Shown: positions 48,170-55,841 of the stretch, piece by piece | How the letters are laid out: each line of letters starts with the position of its first letter | Numbering within the stretch: the first letter of the stretch is position 1 | DNA from: Streptomyces sp. NBC_00258 | Lineage (GTDB): Bacteria > Actinomycetota > Actinomycetes > Streptomycetales > Streptomycetaceae | DNA: 64,000 bases | Assembly: GCF_036182465.1 (NCBI RefSeq) | Contig: NZ_CP108081.1 | Coordinates: 10,726,001 to 10,790,000, forward strand | Reading direction: 5' to 3' | The notes under the pieces: generated by a model | The model's input: only the letters and a program-made list of their open reading frames with translations | Databases searched by the model: none | What the model was told of the DNA's origin: nothing | Made by a program: the position numbers and the translations under genes

Positions 48170-50506
48170 ATGGGAGAGCGTTCAGCGGCGCCCGAACTCG
48201 TCCTCGAAACCGAGACGGGGTCCACGGTGATGACCCCGAACCACGACTATCACGTCGGCCGTGACCCGCTGAGCGACATCGTCATCGATGACGCCCGGGT
48301 CTCCTGGCACCACGCGGTCCTGCGGCCCAATGCCGATCACTGGACCCTGTGGGACGAGAACAGCACGAACGGCACGTACGCCGACGGCCGCCGCGTCCAC
48401 GAGTGGGACGTCGGCCCCGGCAGCGTCATCCGCTTCGGCAACCCCTCCGACGGCCCGTCCGCCGTGCTCGCCGACCGGCCCCCGCCCGCCCCCGAGCGCC
48501 CCTCCTCGGTCTCCCTGCCCGCCGCGACCGGCACCTTCCGGCAGCCCACGACGGTCCGCCCGCTGCCCGCCCGCATGGTCGGCATCGGCCGCGGCGACGA
48601 CAACGACCTGGTCGTCGACGACCTGATCGTGTCCAGGCGCCACGCGGAGCTGCGCGCGCTGCCGGACGGGACGTACGAGATCGTCGACCTGGGCAGCCAC
48701 AACGGAACGTTCCTCAACGGGCAGCCCGTCACCCGCGCCCGCATCGACGAGGGCGACATCGTAGGCATCGGCCACTCGGCGTTCTGCCTGGTCGGCGACC
48801 AACTTCAGGAATACGTCGACACGGGTGAGGTGTCGCTCGACGTGCAGGACCTGTCGGTCACCGTCGACAAGGGCCGCAAGACGCTCCTCGACCGGGTCTC
48901 CTTCCCCGTCGGCGAGAAGTGCCTGCTCGCCGTCGTCGGGCCCAGCGGCGCCGGAAAGTCCACGCTGCTCAACGCCCTGACCGGCCAGCGCCCCGCCGAC
49001 CGGGGCACGGTCCTGTACGACGGCCGCGACCTGTACCGCGACTACGCCGAGCTGCGCCAGCGCATCGGCCTCGTACCTCAGGACGACATCCTGCACGCCC
49101 AGCTGACCGTACGACGTGCCCTCACCTATGCCGCCCAGCTGCGCTTCCCGCAGGACACCGCCAAGGACGAGCGCCGGGCCCGGGTCGACGAGGTCGTCCG
49201 GGAACTGGGCCTGGAACAGCGCGTCGGGCAGCCCATCCACAGCCTCTCCGGCGGCCAGCGCAAGCGCGTCAGTGTGGCCCTGGAACTGCTCACCAAGCCC
49301 TCGCTGCTCTTCCTCGACGAGCCGACCTCCGGCCTCGACCCCGGTATGGACCGCTCCGTGATGCACATGCTGCGCGGCCTCGCCGACGACGGGCGGACCG
49401 TCATCGTGGTCACCCACAGTGTCCTCAGCCTCGATGTCTGCGACCGGCTGCTCGTGCTCGCGCCCGGCGGCAAGGTCGCCTACTACGGGCCGCCCGACGA
49501 GACCCTCGCCTTCTTCGGCTACGAACAGTGGCCCGAGGCGTTCGAGGCCTTCGAGCGGGACCGCGAACGGGACTGGGCCGGCGACTACCTGACATCGCTC
49601 CAGCACCGGCAGTACATCGTCAACTCCACCGCCCAGCCGCACATGGGCCAGGCCGACCCGACACCGGGCACGGTTTCCCGACCGCCCAAGGCGCAGAGCT
49701 GGGGCTCCCAGCTGGGCACGCTCGTGCGCCGGTACGCGGCCGCGCTCAGCGCCGACCGGACGTTCCTCGCCATCATGATCGCCCTGCCGTTCGTCATGGG
49801 CGCCATGGCCCGGGCCCTGGCCGGCAGCAAGCTGACGCAGGAGACGGCGATGAACGCGCTGCTCATCCTCTGCGTCGGCGGAGTCCTCACCGGCGCGGCC
49901 AACGCCGTGCGCGAACTGGTCAAGGAACGGGTGATCTACCAGCGAGAACGGGCCGTCGGCCTGTCCAGATCGGCGTACCTGATGTCCAAGGTCGTCGTCC
50001 TCGGCACGATCACCGTCCTCCAGGCCGTCGTCCTGACCCTGGTGGCGCTGCTCGGCGTCGACCTGAACGCGCCGGGCGGCGAGGGCGTGCTCATGTCGCC
50101 CCTCGTCGAGATCACGGTCGCCGTCGCCCTGCTCTCCTTCACCGCGATGATGCTCGGCCTCCTCGTCTCCGCCATGGTGCGGAAGGAGGAGGTCACGATG
50201 CCCCTGCTCGTGCTCCTCGCCATCGTCCAGGTCGTGTTCTGCGGCGCACTGCTGAAGCTCGACGGCGTCCCCGGCATCGAGCAGCTGTCGTGGCTGGTGC
50301 CGTCCCGGTGGGCGCTCGGCGCCATGGCGGGCACCATCGGCCTGGCCCGGCTCGTCCCGGGCGACCTGACCGCCGACCCGCTGTTCAAGCACTCGGTGGG
50401 CGTGTGGCTGCTCAACATGGGCATGCTCGTCGTCCTCTCGGCCGTCTTCGGCTATCTGGTCGCCCGGCTGCTGAGGCGGCACGAACCCGAAGTCATGCGG
50501 AAGTAG
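48170..50506 (+). CDS. FHA-FHA-ABC transporter (ATP-binding and permease), Rv1747-like
   Basis: 778 residues from ATG 48170; TAGAAT at 48158-48163 ends 6 bases upstream, so the mRNA may be leaderless. Two forkhead-associated domains: about 8-90 (HVGRDPLSDIVI, VSWHHAVL, NSTNGTYADG) and about 130-210 (GIGRGDDNDLVVDDLIVSRRHAEL, LGSHNGTFLNG), both with the Arg, Ser-x-x-His and Asn residues used for phosphothreonine binding. The ABCG-type NBD follows, with Walker A GPSGAGKST near residue 257, signature LSGGQRKRVSVAL and Walker B LLFLDEPTSGLDP. Six membrane helices lie from about 520 to 770. The mycobacterial equivalent Rv1747 is controlled by kinase PknF; here a kinase gene lies two genes downstream. 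Confidence 0.93.
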   Translation: MGERSAAPELVLETETGSTVMTPNHDYHVGRDPLSDIVIDDARVSWHHAVLRPNADHWTLWDENSTNGTYADGRRVHEWDVGPGSVIRFGNPSDGPSAVLADRPPPAPERPSSVSLPAATGTFRQPTTVRPLPARMVGIGRGDDNDLVVDDLIVSRRHAELRALPDGTYEIVDLGSHNGTFLNGQPVTRARIDEGDIVGIGHSAFCLVGDQLQEYVDTGEVSLDVQDLSVTVDKGRKTLLDRVSFPVGEKCLLAVVGPSGAGKSTLLNALTGQRPADRGTVLYDGRDLYRDYAELRQRIGLVPQDDILHAQLTVRRALTYAAQLRFPQDTAKDERRARVDEVVRELGLEQRVGQPIHSLSGGQRKRVSVALELLTKPSLLFLDEPTSGLDPGMDRSVMHMLRGLADDGRTVIVVTHSVLSLDVCDRLLVLAPGGKVAYYGPPDETLAFFGYEQWPEAFEAFERDRERDWAGDYLTSLQHRQYIVNSTAQPHMGQADPTPGTVSRPPKAQSWGSQLGTLVRRYAAALSADRTFLAIMIALPFVMGAMARALAGSKLTQETAMNALLILCVGGVLTGAANAVRELVKERVIYQRERAVGLSRSAYLMSKVVVLGTITVLQAVVLTLVALLGVDLNAPGGEGVLMSPLVEITVAVALLSFTAMMLGLLVSAMVRKEEVTMPLLVLLAIVQVVFCGALLKLDGVPGIEQLSWLVPSRWALGAMAGTIGLARLVPGDLTADPLFKHSVGVWLLNMGMLVVLSAVFGYLVARLLRRHEPEVMRK

Positions 50507-50525
50507 CCCGCAGGAAGCAGGCGCG

Positions 50526-51296
50526 ATGACGACGACCGAGGACTTCCGCCCCACCCACGTGGTCCCGCAGGACGGCCTGCCGGCGTGGGAGGCCCCGGAC
50601 CCGACCCGGCCCACCGTGCCGTTCGACGCCCTCCTGCCGGTCCGGCTCGTCGAGCGGCGCGGTGACTGGGGGCACGTCCTGTGCGCCAACGGCTGGTCGG
50701 CGTGGGTCGACGGCCGCCTGCTGCTCGCCGTGCCGCAGGAGCCGCCCGCCGCCGGACAGCCCCTCGCCCGCACCGCCGACCCGCGCCCCCTGCTCGCCCG
50801 CGTCGAGGAGACGGTCGGCCGCTACCGGCAGACGGTCGAGGAACTGGCGGCCGGACGCCTCGACGGGGAGGAGTTCCACGGCCGTACGCAGGGCATGCGG
50901 GTCGGGATCGTCGTCGACGGGGAGGCCGTGTGGCTGTACGAGGCCGAGCACGAGCGGTGGGTGTACTGCGACGGCAACCGGCTGAGCACGTACGCGACAC
51001 CGAAGCCGGTCGAGGACGGACCGGGGCCCCATGACGAGGCAGGCCCCGAACCGCCTGCCGCGGCCCGCCCCGAGCCGCCCGCTTCGGGAGATCCCGAGCC
51101 CACTCAGGTCGTGCCGGGTGACCCCGAGCCCACTCAGGTCGTGCCGGGCATCGGGCCGGAACCGACGAAGGTCGTGGGGAACACGGGGCCGGAACCAACA
51201 CGGGTCGTGGGCGACACAGGTCCGGAACCGCCCGAGCCCGGGGAAGACCGCGGCCACGCCCCCACCCGGTTCGTCACGGGCGACGGTGACGGCTGA
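50526..51296 (+). CDS. SH3-like domain protein with repeated PTxVV motifs
   Basis: 256 residues from ATG 50526 (GGAAGCAGG upstream), 20 bases after the transporter. Residues about 35-70 (LLPVRLVERRGDWGHVLCANGWSAWVDGRLLL) look like an SH3b fold; 85-155 form a second small domain (EETVGRYRQTVEELAAGRLDGEEFH, VWLYEAEHERWVYCDGNRL). The Pro/Glu/Gly-rich tail carries PTxVV-type motifs at Thr193, 203, 214 and 225 and PTRFV at Thr247; another, PTHVV, is at Thr10. Thr-x-x-Val/Ile/Asp is what FHA domains bind when phosphorylated, so this may be a kinase substrate that docks on the FHA-ABC protein. That role is inferred. Confidence 0.75.
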   Translation: MTTTEDFRPTHVVPQDGLPAWEAPDPTRPTVPFDALLPVRLVERRGDWGHVLCANGWSAWVDGRLLLAVPQEPPAAGQPLARTADPRPLLARVEETVGRYRQTVEELAAGRLDGEEFHGRTQGMRVGIVVDGEAVWLYEAEHERWVYCDGNRLSTYATPKPVEDGPGPHDEAGPEPPAAARPEPPASGDPEPTQVVPGDPEPTQVVPGIGPEPTKVVGNTGPEPTRVVGDTGPEPPEPGEDRGHAPTRFVTGDGDG

Positions 51297-52297
51297 TGCC
51301 GCACGACACGAGCCTGCACTCGGGGCGGCCCTCGGACCTGATCGGCAAGCAGATCGCCGGCTACCGGATCGAGCGCGAGGTCGGCCGCGGCGGCATGGCC
51401 GTCGTCTACCGCGCCAAGGACCTGCGCCTGGACCGCACGGTCGCCCTGAAACTGCTCGCCCCGGAACTGGCCCGCAACGACACCTTCCGCAAACGCTTCA
51501 CGCACGAGTCGCGGGTGGCCGCCGCGATCGACCACCCGCACATCGTGCCGGTCTTCGAGGCGGGCGAGACCGACGGCGTCCTCTACATCGCCATGCGGTA
51601 CGTCGCCGGTCGCGACCTGCGTCATCTCCTGGACCGCGAGGGCCCGTTGGCGATCGCGGACGCCACCCGCATCGCCATCCAGGTGGCGTCCGCTCTCGAC
51701 GCCGCCCACGACCACGGCCTGGTCCACCGGGACGTGAAACCGGGCAACATCCTGGTCGCGGCGGGCACGGACAGCGACCATCCCGAGCACGTCTACCTCA
51801 CCGACTTCGGCCTCACGAAGAAGTCGCTGTCGCTGACCGGGTTCACGACCGTCGGCCAGTTCGTCGGCACGCTCGACTATGTGGCGCCCGAGCAGATCTC
51901 CGGACGTCCTGTCGACGGCCGCTGTGACGTCTACAGCCTCGCCTGCGTGGTCCACGAGACCGTGACGGGCCGTCCGCCCTTCCAACGGGACGACGACATG
52001 GCGCTGTTGTGGGCCCACCAGTACGACCAGCCGCCGACGCTGACCTCGCAGCGGCCCGACCTCGCCGCGCCGGTCGACGAGGTCATGGCGAAGGCCCTGG
52101 CCAAGAGTCCCGACGACCGGTACGAGTCGTGTCTTTCCTTTGTCACCGCGTTGCGTGCGGCGGCTACGGGCGTGGTGGCCGCCGGTCATGCGCCCACGCA
52201 GGTGGATATGCATGTCGTGGACGGGCCTCGGCGTCCGGGGCCGCCGCCCGAGCCGCCGGGGTGGGCCCGGCCCGTGTTTCCAGGTTCGGCGGGGTGA
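51296..52297 (+). CDS. serine/threonine protein kinase (PknB/PknF-like, soluble)
   Basis: 333 residues. ATG 51296 overlaps the previous stop by one base (TGATG), so translation is coupled. The complete kinase domain (about 22-285) has glycine loop VGRGGMAVVY, Lys in VALKLL, Glu in ESRVAAAIDHPHIV, HRDVKPGNIL, DFGLTKKS, an activation loop with TGFTTVGQFVGT, and VAPEQISG. No transmembrane helix or PASTA domain follows. The tail has APTQVDMHVVDG around Thr301, the same PTxV type repeated in the neighbouring gene, then a Pro-rich end. It probably phosphorylates the PTxVV ladder and itself to recruit the FHA domains. Confidence 0.95.
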   Translation: MPHDTSLHSGRPSDLIGKQIAGYRIEREVGRGGMAVVYRAKDLRLDRTVALKLLAPELARNDTFRKRFTHESRVAAAIDHPHIVPVFEAGETDGVLYIAMRYVAGRDLRHLLDREGPLAIADATRIAIQVASALDAAHDHGLVHRDVKPGNILVAAGTDSDHPEHVYLTDFGLTKKSLSLTGFTTVGQFVGTLDYVAPEQISGRPVDGRCDVYSLACVVHETVTGRPPFQRDDDMALLWAHQYDQPPTLTSQRPDLAAPVDEVMAKALAKSPDDRYESCLSFVTALRAAATGVVAAGHAPTQVDMHVVDGPRRPGPPPEPPGWARPVFPGSAG

Positions 52298-52320
52298 GGG
52301 TCTGCTTGGACCGGTGGGTT

Positions 52321-52373
52321 CGTGCGGGTTGCAGCGAGCCGGTCGCGCAGTTCCCCGCGCCCCTGACGGGGCA
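52321..52373 (-). repeat. copy 2 of the dispersed Streptomyces intergenic repeat
   Basis: On the minus strand the core reads CAGGGGCGCGGGGAACTGCG followed by CGAC, matching copy 1 (2441 onward) at 22 of 24 positions, and then diverges. It lies in the 82-base gap between the kinase and the convergent methyltransferase. The adjoining CCCC(n)GGGG can form a short hairpin. Confidence 0.65.
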
Positions 52374-52379
52374 CCGATG

Positions 52380-53027
52380 TCAGACCTTGCTGAGCAGCAA
52401 GTGAGCCTGCGGGAAGTCGCGTGTGGCATCCGGCGGGGCTACTTGTCGTAGCCGGGCCGTCTCGGTGAAGCCCGTCTCGCTCAGCAGGGCGGCGACGCGG
52501 TCGGGGGACCAGTGGTAGGCGAGTGCCACCTTGTGGTCGAAGGACTCGGCGAGCTCCGAGGGGTCGTCGTGGGCCTGGAAGGCGAGCAGCAGGCGGCCGC
52601 CGGGTGCGAGGACTCGGTGGAACTCGGCGAATACCCTCGGCAGCTGCTCCGGTGGGGTGTGGATGATCGAGTAGCGGGCGAGGGCACCTCCGAGGCTGCC
52701 GTCCGCCAGGTCCAGGGCGGTCATCGAACCCACCTCGAAACGCAGCTCCGGATGGGCCGCCCGGGCGATCGCGATCATCTCCGGCGACAGGTCGACGCCG
52801 GACGCGTCCAGGCCGAACGAATGGAGTAAGGCGGTCACATGGCCTGGTCCGCAGCCGAGGTCGGCGACCGGACCGCCGCCGTCCGCCCGCACGAGCTCGG
52901 CGAACGCCATGAGCATGGCCCGGTCCAGTGGATGCTCCTCCAGACCGTTGGCGAAGGCCTCGGCATAGAGGGCGGCCATGGAGTCGTAGCCCGTTCGGGT
53001 GGTGCGCAGGAAGTCTGGTTCGATCAT
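52380..53027 (-). CDS. class I SAM-dependent methyltransferase with TTA codon
   Basis: 215 residues from ATG 53027. SAM-binding motif I VADLGCGPGHVTALLHSFG, motif II GVDLSPEMIAIARAAHPELRFEVGSM, and FHRVLAPGGRLLLAFQAHDD (motif post-III). Methyltransf_11/25 type; the acceptor is unknown. Leu67 in TALLHSF is encoded by TTA (complement of 52827-52829), so full expression should need the bldA tRNA. Confidence 0.88.
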   Translation of the reverse strand: MIEPDFLRTTRTGYDSMAALYAEAFANGLEEHPLDRAMLMAFAELVRADGGGPVADLGCGPGHVTALLHSFGLDASGVDLSPEMIAIARAAHPELRFEVGSMTALDLADGSLGGALARYSIIHTPPEQLPRVFAEFHRVLAPGGRLLLAFQAHDDPSELAESFDHKVALAYHWSPDRVAALLSETGFTETARLRQVAPPDATRDFPQAHLLLSKV

Positions 53028-53057
53028 GGGTGCGTACCGTAGTACGCCCCACTGACA

Positions 53058-54335
53058 TCAGGCCTTCGGGTTCTCCACCTTGCCGTGGTGGCGCACGCGC
53101 GAGGCGAGCAGTGCGCCCACGAAGCCCGTGACCAGCCCCCAGAGCAGGGCGAAGCCGATCGCTCCCCACAGCTGTGGCCGTAGGAAGAGTTCGCCGGACA
53201 GGCCGCCGCCGACGTCGCCGATACCGAGCAGCGACAAGCCGTAGTGCGCGTCGATACGGCCGATGAGGCAGACCGTGAGCACCGTCAGGGCGAGCGCCAC
53301 CGCCATGTGCACGGCATGCTGCCAGGCCCTCGTCCGGGCCGGTGAGCGTTTGGCCATCAGGAACGCGACGGCCAGCAGCAGGACGGCGTCGACGACCACG
53401 AGCCACCACACCCTGCCGTCCTGTTCGGCGAGCGTGCGCAGGTTGAGGGTCGAGAGGTCGGGCGTCCGCAGCACGCTGTCCAGCACGCGCGGCATGGGCA
53501 GCCCGAAGGGCCCCTCGACGCGTCCCTCCCAGGACGCGCCGAGACCGATCGTGAAAGCCAGCCAGACGAGGTTCGGCAGCCCGAGGAGGACCACGGCGAG
53601 CGTCTCCGGAGCACGACCGCGTGTCACCGCCACCACCAGCGCGATGATCACGCCCAGGGCCACGAAGGCGAGCAGCAGCACGACCATGGCGTACGCGGCC
53701 GGCCGTACCGACTCCTGGAAGCGCAGCAGCCGGGGAGGGAGCGGGGCCCTGGGCGAGACGAGCAGCGCGATGACGAGGACGCCCGCCAGCCACAGCAGGC
53801 CGAAGGCCAGCGTCACCGGCACGTCCGCCTTGAAGCCGACCCGGGGCGAGGACGCCCCGAAGACGTCACCGATGTCGGAGAGTGTGCCCTCGCCGAGCGA
53901 GATCGCGAAGGTCTGGCGGGCCGACAACGCCAGGGCGGCCAGGGCGAGAAGCCACAGGACGGCGATCCGGCCGGCCCAGCCGGCCAGTTCGGGGGCACCG
54001 GCGACAGCCCGGTGCCGCAGTGGCCGGAGGAATCCGGCGGCGACGACCAGGACTCCGGTGAGGGTGACCGACAGGGGAGTGACCGCCAGCCCCGCCTTGG
54101 TCTCGGCGATCGCTCCGGCGTCCCCCGTCAGCTCGATCGAGCCGCCGACCGCCACCACCACGGTGGCCGCGACGACCCGGGGAAACGCGCCGTCCGGCAG
54201 GTCGGCGGCCCCGGCCGCCCACAGGCCGAGCGCCGCGACCACGATCATGGCGATCAGCCCGGCCAGGACCGTCACCAGGGCGTGGATCCAGCCGTGGCGG
54301 GCCACTGCCTGGTCAGGGGCTGTCTGGAGGCTCAC
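53058..54335 (-). CDS. streptophobe-family integral membrane protein
   Basis: About 425 residues from GTG 54335 (GTG 54344 is also possible; no strong ribosome site). Around ten hydrophobic helices, with a large Gly/Ala-rich hydrophobic content: WIHALVTVLAGLIAMIVVAALGLWAAGAADLPDGAFPRVV, LGLPNLVWLAFTIGLGASWEGRVEGPFGLPMP, FLRPQLWGAIGFALLWGLVTGFVGALLASRVRHHG. The LPNLVW...GASWEGRVEGPFGLPMP segment is typical of the streptophobe family, found in streptomycetes and of unknown function. Divergent from the DUF6777-like gene. Confidence 0.8.
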   Translation of the reverse strand: MSLQTAPDQAVARHGWIHALVTVLAGLIAMIVVAALGLWAAGAADLPDGAFPRVVAATVVVAVGGSIELTGDAGAIAETKAGLAVTPLSVTLTGVLVVAAGFLRPLRHRAVAGAPELAGWAGRIAVLWLLALAALALSARQTFAISLGEGTLSDIGDVFGASSPRVGFKADVPVTLAFGLLWLAGVLVIALLVSPRAPLPPRLLRFQESVRPAAYAMVVLLLAFVALGVIIALVVAVTRGRAPETLAVVLLGLPNLVWLAFTIGLGASWEGRVEGPFGLPMPRVLDSVLRTPDLSTLNLRTLAEQDGRVWWLVVVDAVLLLAVAFLMAKRSPARTRAWQHAVHMAVALALTVLTVCLIGRIDAHYGLSLLGIGDVGGGLSGELFLRPQLWGAIGFALLWGLVTGFVGALLASRVRHHGKVENPKA

Positions 54336-54500
54336 CCTGCCCACGCTAAGCAGGCCTTCGGCGGCGCGCCCGCCGAGAGGGGCCGACCGCGTCGGCTTGC
54401 GAGCGGTACGGGACCGGAGCACACAATGGGCTCGTTGTGGAAGAAAGCGGCATGAAACATAAGAAGTGCCGCGGGATCCCTACGCCGGGAAGAAGAGCTC

Positions 54501-55820
54501 GTGAGCGTCGAACCGCCGTCGTCCGGCCGCCCCACAGGACCGCCCTCCGGCCCCTTGTCGGGGCCGACCCAGCCGAGTCCCACGCCACCTCCGGGTGACC
54601 ACGGCCCCTCGGGGCCGTCGGGTCCTTCGGGCGGCGGATCGGGGGGCGGTCCTTCCGGTCCCTCAGGCCCGTCGGGCCCGTCCAGCGGCGGTCCAGGCGG
54701 TCCCGGAGGTCCGTCCGGTCCTGACGAGCCGGGTCAGGGCCACGGAAAGGGCCCCGACCGGGCCTGGTGGCGGTCGGCCCCACGCGTCGCCGTCATCGCC
54801 GCCACGATCGTCGTCGCCGTCACGCTGGTCGTCGTATTCACCCGTTCGGACGGCGGCACCTCGGGTGCGGGCGGCGGCGAGGTCTTCCTCCAGGCCGCGG
54901 GCAAGTCGGGTCCCGACCCGTTCACCGAGTCGACCGCGGAGGAGAGCTCCGCCCCGCCCGTGACGCCCTCGCCGACGGAGACCGCCGAGTCCGGCAACGT
55001 GACGCGGGGCGTGGAGGGTTCGGCGCCCGGCCTCTACGGCGGTACGCGCAAGGTGGCCAGCTGCGACGTCGAGAAGCAGATCTCCGCGCTCAAGCAGGCC
55101 CCGGCCAAGAACCAGGCGTTCGCCTCGGTCCTGGGCCTCCAGCCCTCCGGCGTGCCCGCGTATCTGCGCTCGCTCACCCCCGTACAGCTGCGGATGGACA
55201 CCCGCGTCACCAACCACGGCTACCGCGACGGCAAGGCCACCAGCTACCAGGCGGTCCTGCAGGCCGGCACCGCCGTCCTCGTCGACGACCGCGGTGTGCC
55301 GCGGGTGCGGTGCGCGTGCGGCAACCCGCTGCTGCCGCCGGTCGCGCTGAAGTCCACGCCCAAGCGGACCGGTGACTCGTGGCCGTCGTACCGGGCGTCG
55401 AACGTCGTGGTCGTCGCGCCCGCGACCCAGGTCATCAACGTCTTCGTGATCTACGACCCCGACAGCGGCGACTGGTTCAAGCGGCACAAGGGCGACACCG
55501 GGGACAAGGACCAGAAGACGGACCCGCCGACGGACCGGCCCTCTCCGTCCGAGAGTTCGCTGTCGCCGAGTTCCGCCTCACCGTGCGTGTCCGTGCCTCC
55601 CGGTGAGACCGCGCCGCCCAACGGTTCGGCGAGCCCCTGCCCGGAGACGTCCTCGGCAACACCCTCTTCGCCGTCCCCGGAGACCGAGTCGCCCTCGTCC
55701 GAGCCCCCGTCGGCGGAGACCTCCGACTCGGCGCCCGACTCGGCATCGGCCGACATCACGACGGAGTCCGCCTCCGGCAACAGTGCCCCGGAGTCGGCCG
55801 TGACCTCCCCGGGGCTCTGA
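54501..55820 (+). CDS. membrane-anchored low-complexity protein with DUF6777-like domain
   Basis: 439 residues from GTG 54501 (GAAGAAGAG upstream). Residues 1-90 are Pro/Gly/Ser-rich with collagen-like GPS triplets; a single membrane helix follows at about 95-113 (VAVIAATIVVAVTLVVVF). The outside part has a compact domain at about 175-320 (ASCDVEKQISALKQAPAKNQAFASVL, VPAYLRSLTPVQLRMDTRVTNHGYRDG, VPRVRCACGNPLLPP), which I recognise as DUF6777-like. A Ser/Thr/Pro/Glu-rich tail of about 100 residues ends it. It looks like a cell-envelope protein with flexible stalks on both sides. Confidence 0.75.
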   Translation: MSVEPPSSGRPTGPPSGPLSGPTQPSPTPPPGDHGPSGPSGPSGGGSGGGPSGPSGPSGPSSGGPGGPGGPSGPDEPGQGHGKGPDRAWWRSAPRVAVIAATIVVAVTLVVVFTRSDGGTSGAGGGEVFLQAAGKSGPDPFTESTAEESSAPPVTPSPTETAESGNVTRGVEGSAPGLYGGTRKVASCDVEKQISALKQAPAKNQAFASVLGLQPSGVPAYLRSLTPVQLRMDTRVTNHGYRDGKATSYQAVLQAGTAVLVDDRGVPRVRCACGNPLLPPVALKSTPKRTGDSWPSYRASNVVVVAPATQVINVFVIYDPDSGDWFKRHKGDTGDKDQKTDPPTDRPSPSESSLSPSSASPCVSVPPGETAPPNGSASPCPETSSATPSSPSPETESPSSEPPSAETSDSAPDSASADITTESASGNSAPESAVTSPGL

Positions 55821-55841
55821 GAGCCGGTCCGCTCCGGCGGA

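Noticed and set aside
54501..54790. GPS-repeat region considered as a collagen-like triple helix or a CRISPR-like tandem array
   Set aside because: It is coding low complexity in frame with a membrane protein; triplets are irregular and there are no spacers.
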